Shown here: positions 16,457 to 25,444 of the stretch, piece by piece
Layout of the letters: every line of letters starts with the position of its first letter
Position numbering within the stretch: position 1 is the stretch's first letter
From: G963674835 sp963674835
Lineage (GTDB): Bacteria; Planctomycetota; Planctomycetia; Pirellulales; Thermoguttaceae
DNA length: 64,000 bases
Assembly: GCA_963674835.2 (NCBI GenBank)
Contig: CAXXKC010000003.1
Span: 310,001-374,000 of the forward strand
Reading direction: 5' to 3'
Notes under the pieces: model-generated
What the model was told of the DNA's origin: nothing
Databases searched by the model: none
The model's input: the letters and a program-made list of their open reading frames with translations, nothing else
Program-made: the position numbers and the translations under genes

Positions 16457-19434
16457 GCCGCTGGCGGTCGCTCCTGAAAATGCTGATACACCTGTTGCAT
16501 CATCAGTTCCAACGCCAACGCCCGTAGTTGCTCGTTCCCCATGAACTGATTGGAGATGTTCTCGTTCCGCTCCATCCGAGCCAACACCGCCTGCATCCCC
16601 TTCGGATCGAACGCCAACTTGAACTGGTCGATCTTGTTGTTCCGTGCCTGATCTCCCAGTTCCTCGTCCTTCTTCAAGTCGCCGACAATCTGATCGAAGA
16701 AGAGTTGGTCCTCGGGCGTGAAGTTCGTCCCGAATCTCTCGTTCAGAACCTCCACGATCTGGGACAACCTCGCGAGGTCTTCCTCCTTCGCTCGTCCCGT
16801 GCCGACCTGGGTGGGACCGGACACGGGTGATTTCTCCCCCGGCGTCAAGGATACCGACCCGTCGTGGGTCTTTGTCAGCCGATAGTAGGCGAGTTTCACC
16901 TCATCGTCCAAGAACAGGGGATCGCTACGGTCCTCAATCGTCAGTTTCGTGATCAGGAGCCGTCCGAAGGCATAGAGTTTCTCCAATTCCGGATCGCCGA
17001 AATTGACCACTTGCGAGATGAACGAGTAGAGCCTGAGGTAAGTCCCCAACTGGTGGCGGAAATCTACCTGACGCTCCTCGGGTTCGTTCCGAAATCGTCC
17101 TGCTGCGGGATCAACATGGGCATGGAGCAACCCCTTGTCCTGCTCCCGTTGTTTCTCGGGTGGCTTGAAGAACACTTTGGCAAAATCCTCGACCTCCTGA
17201 TGCCAGTAAATCTGGAAGGCGTCGAGTTTGTGCTTCAGCGTGTAGAGGAGGTTCGGATCGACCCGCTCCTGGATTTCCGTCCGCTCGTAGTAGGGCTTGA
17301 ACGCCTCCTGGACTTCCGACGCCTCGTTCTGGAAATCGAGGATGAAGGTGTCCTCCTTGCCAGGGCAGGTGCGGTTGAGCCGAGAAAGGGTCTGGACCGC
17401 CTGGAGTCCCTGGAGTTGTTTATCCACATACATCGTGTGTAGGAGCGGCTGGTCGAAACCCGTCTGGTATTTCTCGGCGACGATGAGGAACTGATACTCG
17501 TCGGTGTCGAACCGCTCACGGGTTTCCCCCTCCCCAAACCCGTTCATCCTCGCTTCGGTGTATTCCAACCCCTCGTCCTTGACCATTCCCGAGAAGGCAA
17601 CCAGCGTTTTCAATTTGTCGTAGCCCTTCTCCCGAAGATACTTGTCGAACGCCAGTTTGTATCGCACCGCATGGAGCCGGGAACGGGTGACGACCATCGC
17701 CTTCGCCCGACCGCCGATCCGCTTCGAGGTGAAATGAAGGAAATGCTCGACCATCACCTCGGTCTTTTGAGCCAGATTGTGGGGATGCAGGCTCACGAAG
17801 CGAGCAATCGCCTGAGTGGCTTTCTTGCGATCCAACTCCGGATCATCCTCGATGGCTTTCGTCAGTTTGTAGTAGGTCTTGTAGGTGGTGTAGTGTTCCA
17901 GAACATCAAGGATGAAGCCCTCTTCGATTGCCTGTCGCATCGAGTAGAGATGGAACGGCTGGGGTTTTCCGTCCGGACCCGGCGAGCCGAACATCTCCAG
18001 AGTTTTGTGCTTCGGCGTGGCGGTGAAGGCGAAGAAACTCAGGTTCTTCTGCGGACCACGAGCCGCCATCGTGCGGAGGATTTCATCCTCGTAGTCGGCT
18101 TCCTGTTGTTCTTCTTCCTCCGCCTCTTCGAGCGTTGATGCCGCCAACACCCTGCGGAGATTCGCCGCCGATTCGCCGGTTTGGGAACTATGTGCCTCAT
18201 CAACGATCAGGGCATAGTTCCTCGTGGGCAGTTCCTTGATCTTGTCCAGGACGAAGGAGAACTTCTGGAGGGTCGTGATGACGATTCTCGTCCCCGCCGT
18301 GATCGCGTCCGCCAACTGGGCGGAATTGACATCAATCTTCTGGACAACCCCCTGTTTATGCTCGAACTGGTAGATTGTTTCCTGCAACTGCCTGTCCAAA
18401 ACCTTGCGATCCGTGACCACGATCACCGAGTCAACGACCAAGTTGTCTCCCTCATCATGGAGGCTGGCGAGTCGGTGTGCCAGCCAAGCGATGGAATTGC
18501 TCTTGCCCGATCCTGCTGAATGCTGGATCAGGTAATTGTGTCCCGGACCCTGACATCTTGCCGTCGCTAATAGTTTTCGCACAGCATCGAGTTGGTGGAA
18601 GCGAGGGAAGATCATGGTTTCCTTCTTGACCTTCTTTCCGTTTTTCCTCTCCTCCTTGACCTCCAGATGGACAAACCGGGCGAGGATGTCGAGCCAACTA
18701 TCTCGTTCCCACACCTGCTCCCAGAGGTATGCCGTTTTCCAGCCGGAGATTATGTTGTCCGGATTTCCCCGACCGCCGTCCCGTCCCTTGTTGAAGGGGA
18801 GGAAGAAGGTGTCGTTCCCAGCCAATCGGGTCGCCATGTAGACTTCGTCCGGATCGACGGCGAAATGCACCAACGCCCTGTGCTTGAACTGGAAGAGCGG
18901 TTCGGCTGGGTCACGATCCTTCTTGTATTGTCGCTGGGCATGTTGGACCTTCTGCCCTGTGAACGGGTTTTTCAGTTCGGCGGTGGCGATGGGCACCCCA
19001 TTGACGCTGAGGACGACATCAATGGACAGATTGGGGTTTTTCTCGCTGTAATGAACCTGTCGGGTGATCGTGAGAATGTTCTTCTGGTAGAGTGCCAACG
19101 TGTCGGGGTTCATCCTCGTGGCTGGCTGGAAAAACGCCAGCCGGAACTTGACGCCCCGATCCGAGATTTTGTGTCGCAGGCATTCGAGCATACCCCGTTG
19201 ATCAAGGTTTCGGGCGATGTTCTCGACGACCTTGGTTTCGACTTCGCTCCCGTAGATGCCTGCCAGCTTCGCCCACTGCTCGGGCTGGGTGTCCTGGAGG
19301 AAGGCGACGAGAACCTTTGGATCGAGTGCCAGACGAGGATCAAAGTCGCTGGGATTGGCTTTCTGGTAGCCATGCTCCAGGAGATGGGACTCGATGGCTT
19401 GCTCGAAGCCCTTTTCGGTATGGTCAATGGGCAT
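16453..19434 (-). CDS. hsdR: Type I restriction enzyme, R subunit
   Basis: 993 residues. The N-terminal nuclease domain has Asp and ELKNP (153-157) of the PD-(D/E)xK fold. Helicase motifs follow: Walker A SAGSGKSN (306-313), DEAH (412-415) and FFAFTATP. QTLSRLNRT belongs to the second RecA domain. HsdR translocates and cuts unmodified DNA when complexed with HsdM and HsdS. The start at 19434 overlaps the end of the hsdS frame and has GGGAGG upstream. The gene itself is intact, but its operon partner hsdS is interrupted. Confidence 0.93.
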   Translation of the reverse strand: MPIDHTEKGFEQAIESHLLEHGYQKANPSDFDPRLALDPKVLVAFLQDTQPEQWAKLAGIYGSEVETKVVENIARNLDQRGMLECLRHKISDRGVKFRLAFFQPATRMNPDTLALYQKNILTITRQVHYSEKNPNLSIDVVLSVNGVPIATAELKNPFTGQKVQHAQRQYKKDRDPAEPLFQFKHRALVHFAVDPDEVYMATRLAGNDTFFLPFNKGRDGGRGNPDNIISGWKTAYLWEQVWERDSWLDILARFVHLEVKEERKNGKKVKKETMIFPRFHQLDAVRKLLATARCQGPGHNYLIQHSAGSGKSNSIAWLAHRLASLHDEGDNLVVDSVIVVTDRKVLDRQLQETIYQFEHKQGVVQKIDVNSAQLADAITAGTRIVITTLQKFSFVLDKIKELPTRNYALIVDEAHSSQTGESAANLRRVLAASTLEEAEEEEQQEADYEDEILRTMAARGPQKNLSFFAFTATPKHKTLEMFGSPGPDGKPQPFHLYSMRQAIEEGFILDVLEHYTTYKTYYKLTKAIEDDPELDRKKATQAIARFVSLHPHNLAQKTEVMVEHFLHFTSKRIGGRAKAMVVTRSRLHAVRYKLAFDKYLREKGYDKLKTLVAFSGMVKDEGLEYTEARMNGFGEGETRERFDTDEYQFLIVAEKYQTGFDQPLLHTMYVDKQLQGLQAVQTLSRLNRTCPGKEDTFILDFQNEASEVQEAFKPYYERTEIQERVDPNLLYTLKHKLDAFQIYWHQEVEDFAKVFFKPPEKQREQDKGLLHAHVDPAAGRFRNEPEERQVDFRHQLGTYLRLYSFISQVVNFGDPELEKLYAFGRLLITKLTIEDRSDPLFLDDEVKLAYYRLTKTHDGSVSLTPGEKSPVSGPTQVGTGRAKEEDLARLSQIVEVLNERFGTNFTPEDQLFFDQIVGDLKKDEELGDQARNNKIDQFKLAFDPKGMQAVLARMERNENISNQFMGNEQLRALALELMMQQVYQHFQERPPAA

Positions 19435-19908
19435 CGCCGTGTTTGTCCTCCCGCAGATCAATCTTGCCGGTCACAGCGGCGGAAATGAGGGTTTGGCGAT
19501 ATTCACGGAGTTTGGAAATCTGGAGTGCGATACCCTCAGTAAACCTGTTCATACGAGAAAGTTGCGATTCAATATTCTGCACAATCCGGTTCTGCTCTTT
19601 TACCGAAGGCAGCGGGATGCACACATCTCGCACGAATGTGCAGTTCAAGTGTGGATGTAAAGCACCAGTTTGTATGGACTTCAACGAGTGATGCCCGTAG
19701 TTGGAGTTTAGCACCCATGCGAGGAAGACACCGCAACACACTTCGCTTCTTGGCGATATGATTATCAAGGCGTGGCAGTTTGCTCCCACATATTCCTTTG
19801 GAACAGACGCGACCTGACCGATGTCCCCCGTCTGCACGACGAGGACATCACCCTCACGAAGACACGACTTTCGATGTTCCCGATGCCAGTTCTCCGGAAC
19901 GAAGTAGG
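19424..19908 (-). pseudogene. hsdS: hsdS, 3' part (disrupted by ISAs1)
   Basis: The C-terminal ~158 residues of a type I specificity subunit: REGDVLVVQTGDIGQVASV, HPHLNCTFVRDVCIPLPSVK and the terminal helix LREYRQTLISAAVTGKIDL. Removing the insertion and one copy of the 10-bp duplication joins this frame exactly to the 5' part (reading FTPTYFVPENWHRE across the junction). The intact gene would encode 453 residues. Without this half the second target-recognition domain is lost. Confidence 0.9.
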
Positions 19909-21166
19909 CAGGGCGATTGCGCCATATTGGGCAATCTGGTATGAATAGGGCAATGCGATTCGTTGGTTCTGCCATGTTGGTGCTGGCGGACGGATCGTGG
20001 TCGCCTTGGAAGTCTGCCATGCCCAAACGAGCCTCTGCCCGTATTCAGGAGCATTTTGAAGAACTCACCGATCCACGCCGACGTAAAGTTACGCACCCGC
20101 TGATCAACATTGTCACGATCGCCATCTGCGCCGTGATCTGCGGCGCGGATGATTTCGTTTCCATCGCCGAGTATGGCCGCAAGAAGCGGAAGTGGCTGGC
20201 ACGGTTCCTGGATCTCAGCAGCGGCATTCCATCCCATGACCGCTTCAATGCCGTTCTGGGCGCGATCAAGCCTGCCGAATTCGAGGCCTGCCTCTTGAGT
20301 TGGATCACCGCGTTGCATGAAATCACCGACGGCCAAGTGGTGGCCATCGACGGCAAGACTCTCCGCCGCAGCTTCGACGCTGCGACCAGCAAGTCGGCTA
20401 TTCATATGGTCAGCGCCTGGGCCACCGCCAATCAGATCAGTCTGGGGCAAGTGGTCGTGGACGAGAAAAGCAATGAGATCACGGCTATCCCGCAACTGCT
20501 GAGAATCCTGGAAATCTCGGGTTGTCTGGTGACCATCGATGCGATGGGCTGTCAGACGGAGATTGCCCAAGCGATCCTTGATGCCAAGGCCCATTACGTG
20601 TTGGCGGTCAAGGAGAACCAACGTACTTTGTACGACGGCATCGCGTGGCACTTCCTCTGCCAGCGGAACGCAGACTTTACCCGCGTGGCGGTCAGCCGGC
20701 ATCAAACCGACGAGAAAGGGCACGGTCGCCAGGAGCGGCGGGTCTACTTCGTCTGCGAGGTTCCCAAGGATCTTCCCGACCGGAATCGCTGGCCGAAGTT
20801 GGCCGCCATCGGCATGGCGATCAGCGACACCGTGCGCGACGGCAAGGTGTGCTATGAAGAGCGTTACTACATCCTGAGCAAGAAGCTCTCGGCGCGGCGA
20901 TTTGCCGAGGCGGTCCGCAGCCACTGGTCGATCGAGAATCGTCTGCATTGGCAACTCGATGTGACGTTCCAGGAAGACCAATCCCGACTCCGCCGCGGAC
21001 ACGCCGACGCCAACTTCAGCATCCTCCGCCGTACAGCCTTGAGCCTACTGAAGAACAACCACACGTTGAAGGTCGGCGTGAAGAACAAACGGCTCGCCGC
21101 CGGTTGGGATGATTCCTATCTCGAACAAGTGCTCTTCGGACAGTGACTTATGGTGCAATCGCCCTG
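19909..21166 (+). mobile_element. ISAs1-family insertion sequence, copy 1
   Basis: 1258 bp with terminal inverted repeats CAGGGCGATTGCGCCATA and CAGGGCGATTGCACCATA (one mismatch). It is flanked by the 10-bp duplication ACGAAGTAGG at 19899-19908 and 21167-21176. The perfect duplication and intact transposase mean the insertion is recent. Identical in sequence to the copy at 30462-31719. Confidence 0.92.
20019..21146 (+). CDS. ISAs1-family transposase (copy 1)
   Basis: 375 residues from ATG 20019, matching the family's usual length. The frame is open further upstream, but the start after GGAAGTCTGCC gives the conserved ISAs1 N-terminus HFEELTDPRRRKVTHPLINI. DDE residues: Asp111 in AIDGKTLRRSFD, Asp174 in TIDAMGCQTEIA and Glu306 in HWSIENRLHW. 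It catalyses cut-and-paste or copy movement of the element. The gene lies opposite to the hsdS gene it interrupts. Confidence 0.92.
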   Translation: MPKRASARIQEHFEELTDPRRRKVTHPLINIVTIAICAVICGADDFVSIAEYGRKKRKWLARFLDLSSGIPSHDRFNAVLGAIKPAEFEACLLSWITALHEITDGQVVAIDGKTLRRSFDAATSKSAIHMVSAWATANQISLGQVVVDEKSNEITAIPQLLRILEISGCLVTIDAMGCQTEIAQAILDAKAHYVLAVKENQRTLYDGIAWHFLCQRNADFTRVAVSRHQTDEKGHGRQERRVYFVCEVPKDLPDRNRWPKLAAIGMAISDTVRDGKVCYEERYYILSKKLSARRFAEAVRSHWSIENRLHWQLDVTFQEDQSRLRRGHADANFSILRRTALSLLKNNHTLKVGVKNKRLAAGWDDSYLEQVLFGQ

Positions 21167-22053
21167 ACGAAGTAGGTCGGAGTGAATCTGATCTGGTTAT
21201 CCTTGATGTGAAGCGACTGGAGGTAAGTCACGCCTTCGTCCACGAACAAATCACGAGTTGGACCGACATATCCGTTCGTCACCTTGTCAGCGAATGTCGC
21301 AATCCGTCGCACCTCCCAATGCTTTGGTATCTTCCCCAGCCACTCGATTCCCGAATCCTTCATCGGCACTTTGGGATCGAGTCCCCTGGTCACGGCTTGG
21401 CTGATGAGGACTTGTCGCTTCTCGCCCAGCAGTTCGATCATTCGCTGCTTCTTGGCGATCAGGGAGTCGATCTGGGCGGTCTTGCGGTCGAGGAAGTCAG
21501 CGATGATGTGCTGTTCGGGGAGGGGAGGAAACGCAACTGGTTCATTGAAGTAGGCATCTGTGTCCAGATTCTGAATGCCAGTAGTCTGTTTGATCGCCTT
21601 CACATTCAATCGCAACGCATAGGCTGTGGCGTGAACATATCGAAAGAAGTTGGAATCTGCGATGTCGCTTGGCGTCAATCGAGCCACAAAGTTGGAACAC
21701 ACAGCCGGTTGGTCAAGATTGTAGATGACCACACAGCCGACCGGCTGTTGCTCTCCACCGCCAGATTTCTCTATGAGGAGGTCTCGAAAACGAAGAACAC
21801 GCCCCTTCCGTTCCGAGGCTGTGACTTTCCGTATCGTCGGGATTTCTCCGGACACACATAGTCCCTGTCGATCAAAGTCCGCTACACGGACACACGGAAT
21901 GTCGTCTTTCTCCCCGTCTGGCTCTTCACCCCAAACCCCATTTTTCGAGGTTTCGACGGACCACCGAAGCCGATACATCTTCCAGTCAGCCGGTATCTCT
22001 CCCAGCCACTCAACTCCCGATTCCTTCATTTCCCGTCGAGCGTCCCGCTTCAT
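21167..22053 (-). pseudogene. hsdS: hsdS, 5' part (disrupted by ISAs1)
   Basis: The N-terminal ~295 residues of the specificity subunit. It contains the two repeated SGVEWLGEIPADW / SGIEWLGKIPKHWEVRRI starts of target-recognition domains, and the central conserved region PPLPEQHIIADFLDRKTAQI with the coiled-coil spacer. The start ATG overlaps the hsdM stop (ATGA). The frame runs into the insertion and stops a few codons later. A one-domain HsdS fragment of this size can sometimes dimerise and act, so residual function is possible. Confidence 0.9.
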
Positions 22054-24119
22054 CCCACCACCTCCTTGAGCATCCCCTGGATTTCGTCCTCAAGTTGCCG
22101 GATTTCGGACTCGATCTCCTCCAATGGACGCAAAGGGGTGTATTGGTAGAAGTGCCGAGTGAAGGGGATTTCGTAGCCCTTCTTCGTCTTGGATTCGTCA
22201 ATCCAAGCGTCGGGGACATGGGGCAGGACTTCCCGCTTGAAATACTCCTGGATGTCGTCCTTGAGCGGAACATTCTCGTAGTCCCGCAGGTCAGTATCGG
22301 GTTCGGGGTTGCCTTTCTTGTCCGTGCAGATGTCCGCCGTCTCGTCCCGCTCCGACAATGCCCCCAAGATTGCTTTCATCAAGGGTGGAGCAACTTCCAC
22401 TTCATGCTCGTCAAAGACCGCCTTGAGCCGTTTGAGGAACTTCTCTCGGTTCTTCACGACGGGTTTCCCGATCAGTGTCTCCAAAGCACCGATGATCGTC
22501 TTCTGGAGTGCCTGCCCCTCCTCGATCTCCTTCTTTCCAGCCACGCCCTTCTTTCGACTGGAAGCGAGTCCCTGGAACTGGGATGTCTGCCGGAGTTGGT
22601 CCAGTCGCTCCGGCGTGACGGCGAAGTTCAATCGCAGGGGACGTTCGACCACGATCCGCCAGTAGCCGAAATCCTCGTTGTCGAAAATCTTGGAGAACTC
22701 GCCGTCCTCAAAATCGCCGTAGATGTGAGTGATCTCGCCGATCTGGTCCGGTTTGCCCTGACCATCACCGAGTTCGTTCCGTTTGTTGCCGAGGCTTTTC
22801 CGCATCTTTACGAAGAACCGCTCGCTGGTAGCGTTGATCAACTGGATTTTTCCCTTGCGGTTCTTCGGCTTCCGATTCGTCACCACCCACACATAGGTTG
22901 CGATCCCCGTGTTGTAGAACAACTCGGTGGGCATGGCGACAATGGCTTCGAGCCAGTCGTTCTCGATGATCCATCGGCGGATCTCACTCTCACCCGACCC
23001 GGCTGAACCGGTGAAGAGGGGCGACCCGTTGAACACGATGGCGAGCCGAGAGCCGGACCCGTTCTGCTTGAACTTGGAGATCATGTGCTGGAGGAACAAC
23101 AGCGACCCGTCGCTTACCCGAGGCAGTCCCGCCCCGAACCTTCCAGCCATTCCCAGTTTCTCATGCTCGTCCCGAATCTGCCGTTCGACTTTCTTCCACT
23201 CCACGCCAAAAGGTGGATTCGAGAGCATGTAGTCAAACCGCTCGCCGGGAAGTCCGTCCTGGGTGAAACTATTGCCGAACTTGATGTTCGAGGCGTCCTC
23301 CCCCTTGATGAGCATATCGCTCTTACAGATGGCGTAGGATTCGGGATTCAGTTCCTGCCCGAAGGTCTTGAGCGTAGCACTGCGGTTCAGTTCCCGCAGG
23401 TAAATCTCGGCAACGCTCAACATCCCACCCGTCCCGCAGGCGGGGTCATAGAGGGTGCGAATCACGCCCCGTTTCCGCAAGACATCATCGTCGGCGATGA
23501 ACAGCAAATTGACCATGAGCCGGATCACCTCACGGGGAGTGAAGTGTTCCCCAGCCGTCTCGTTGGAGGCTTCCGAAAACCTCCGGATCAGTTCCTCGAA
23601 GATGTAGCCCATCTCGATGTTGTCCACCACGTCGGGGTGGAGGTCGATCTCGATGAACTTGCTGAGGACGAGATACAGGAGGTTCGACTCATCCAACCGG
23701 TTGATCTGGTCGCCGAACTTGAACTTGTCCAGGAAGATTTCACGGGCGTTCGCCGAGAATCCGGCGATGTAGTTGGTCAGGTTGGCGGCGATTTGCTCCT
23801 GGTCGCCCAGGAGGGACACGAACTTCCGCCCTTTGGCGGCGTCGGTGGGCTGGAAGGCGAACTTACTGAGGTTGTAGAAGGACTGCCCCGCCGCCTGGGA
23901 AAGCATGAGGTCCTTCATCGCCTCGTCGGCACGCTTGGGAAGTGCCTTTGCCTTCTCCAGCACCTTTTCCTTCGTCGGCTCAAGCACGCAATCCAACCGC
24001 CTCAGGACCGTCAGGGGCAGGATGACCTTCCCATACTCCGACTGCTTGTAATCCCCACGCAGCAGATCGGCGACCGACCAGATGAAACTGACCTTCTCTT
24101 GGAAGTTGTTGATGGACAT
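22050..24119 (-). CDS. hsdM: Type I restriction-modification DNA methylase, M subunit
   Basis: 689 residues. The N-terminal helical domain (HsdM_N) is followed by the N6-adenine methylase core: SAM-binding DPACGTGG (225-232) and catalytic NPPF (301-304). The C-terminal ~150 residues contain PFTRHFYQYTPLRPLEEIE, usual in this long HsdM subfamily. It transfers methyl groups to adenine at the HsdS-specified site. First gene of the hsdM-hsdS-hsdR operon. With hsdS split it probably lacks its native specificity. Confidence 0.94.
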   Translation of the reverse strand: MSINNFQEKVSFIWSVADLLRGDYKQSEYGKVILPLTVLRRLDCVLEPTKEKVLEKAKALPKRADEAMKDLMLSQAAGQSFYNLSKFAFQPTDAAKGRKFVSLLGDQEQIAANLTNYIAGFSANAREIFLDKFKFGDQINRLDESNLLYLVLSKFIEIDLHPDVVDNIEMGYIFEELIRRFSEASNETAGEHFTPREVIRLMVNLLFIADDDVLRKRGVIRTLYDPACGTGGMLSVAEIYLRELNRSATLKTFGQELNPESYAICKSDMLIKGEDASNIKFGNSFTQDGLPGERFDYMLSNPPFGVEWKKVERQIRDEHEKLGMAGRFGAGLPRVSDGSLLFLQHMISKFKQNGSGSRLAIVFNGSPLFTGSAGSGESEIRRWIIENDWLEAIVAMPTELFYNTGIATYVWVVTNRKPKNRKGKIQLINATSERFFVKMRKSLGNKRNELGDGQGKPDQIGEITHIYGDFEDGEFSKIFDNEDFGYWRIVVERPLRLNFAVTPERLDQLRQTSQFQGLASSRKKGVAGKKEIEEGQALQKTIIGALETLIGKPVVKNREKFLKRLKAVFDEHEVEVAPPLMKAILGALSERDETADICTDKKGNPEPDTDLRDYENVPLKDDIQEYFKREVLPHVPDAWIDESKTKKGYEIPFTRHFYQYTPLRPLEEIESEIRQLEDEIQGMLKEVVG

Positions 24120-24430
24120 CCCTGTATCCTGGATTGCGATATGTGCGGAGCAGAACTGCCCCCCGAAACTCCCGACATCTCGACAAGCACCGCCAATATA
24201 CCCCCTCTATTGCTGGTATTCAACAACCAGCGGTTCGGAAACCTCTATCCGACTGGAACTTGTGCCGGTCGGGCAAACGCGAGGGGCTTGGGTTCGGATT
24301 TCCAGGTTTCCAGGATTCCAGAATGCCTGGAAGGCGGATCAAGGGCGCGGACGCGAGGTTGAAGGGGCGGGGGAGCGGGGAACGCCAGGGAACTGGTCAA
24401 TTCGACCAGTTGCCCGACCGGACCAAGTCC
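24120..24430. other. Intergenic region upstream of hsdM
   Basis: Contains the hairpin at 24391-24411, a second one from TTCCAGG/CCTGGAA around 24306-24333, and a diverged copy of the dispersed repeat of 11.8-12.4 kb near 24332. It should also carry the hsdM promoter, which was not recognised. Confidence 0.4.
24391..24411. repeat. Palindromic hairpin 4
   Basis: Arms AACTGGTC and GACCAGTT around AATTC. Read in reverse it aligns with hairpin 1 (GGGCAACT before it, GGACTT further out) but has G:C where hairpin 1 has T:A, changed in both arms. Confidence 0.6.
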
Positions 24431-24907
24431 CTATGTAGAAGTCGATCCTCGCTGACGCTCAATCGTCTTTCGGGCAGATGTAATATCACTGAGTCGCATC
24501 ACCTGTTTCTCAGTGGTGCCCAAGAAGGTGGCAATCTCTGCGACAGACGCATCCAAGTTGTGCAAAAGGTAGTCGATTGCCCGTTCTACCCGTTCATTAC
24601 GGGGCATGTTGATCGCAGGGTAGGTGGTTTCGCGGTGATACAGGTGCCGCAAGAAGGGCATCAACTGCGGAGCATCTGCGAGTGTGCAAAAGATGTTCGC
24701 TGCGCGAGGCGAGACCTTCGTGGCGACGAAGGTCCGCAATTCCCGTATGTAGTCGTCGTGCGACACCCGAAAAAGGTTCTTTCCGAGTAGCACGCCGAGC
24801 AGGTAACGTCCTTCAACAAGGTCGCCACCCATCCATGCAGAATCGCGGAGTCCAGCGTGTCTCCTGGAATCCAGTGGGGCATCGAAACATTCAGCCAGGA
24901 TATCCAT
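24431..24907 (-). CDS. Hypothetical protein with C-terminal helix-turn-helix-like region
   Basis: 158 residues, no family recognised. Residues ~110-145 (ERAIDYLLHNLDASVAEIAT then FLGTTEKQVMRLSDI) look like a helix-turn-helix, so a regulatory role for the restriction operon downstream is possible. The N-terminal half (GRYLLGVLLGKNLFRVSHDD) has no clear features. No signal peptide or membrane segment. Confidence 0.5.
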   Translation of the reverse strand: MDILAECFDAPLDSRRHAGLRDSAWMGGDLVEGRYLLGVLLGKNLFRVSHDDYIRELRTFVATKVSPRAANIFCTLADAPQLMPFLRHLYHRETTYPAINMPRNERVERAIDYLLHNLDASVAEIATFLGTTEKQVMRLSDITSARKTIERQRGSTST

Positions 24908-25444
24908 GAGCAGACTGCAGCGAACAATTCTCTGGCTATTTCAATGCTGTCGAGTGAGGAGCGACTGGGGATCACCTCCAATCCTACATCCGTCATCCCG
25001 TCACTGCGAATCATCCTACCGATGTGAATGGCGTTCGGACAAGATGGTCGAGTCAGTCCTCGGCATAAAGGTTGGTGGAATCGGGGGCGAGACGACACGC
25101 CTGGGATGGGCTTCCACGTCACCCCCAAAGGTTCACCCCTGTTCCACCCCGATTCCCAGCGATTTACACCAGAAGCGATCAAGCCGTGATCCTGAGTTCC
25201 GGCGAACCTGACCTGGACGGCACCCTGCACTTCGAGCCGAGCCGGGCTCGCCATCGGCATCGGGGTTTCCGCAAGATGATCGAGTCGGTCTTCGGCATGA
25301 AGGTCGGTGGAACCCGGCACTCGAAGGGAATGGGCTGTCACTCGGAGGGGTTCAGGGCTGTTCGTCGTGGATTTGCGGAAGGTTATGGGGGAGGTGATAG
25401 GAGGTGATTGGAGGGACGGGGAGGGGGGTGGGCGTGGTATTCCA
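24908..25444. other. Intergenic region with 40-bp direct repeats
   Basis: Two imperfect direct repeats lie at 25041-25080 and 25273-25312, 35 of 40 bases identical. On the + strand they would read KMVESVLGIKVGG and KMIESVFGMKVGG, so the differences are conservative. No start codon or long frame supports a present-day gene. Confidence 0.45.
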
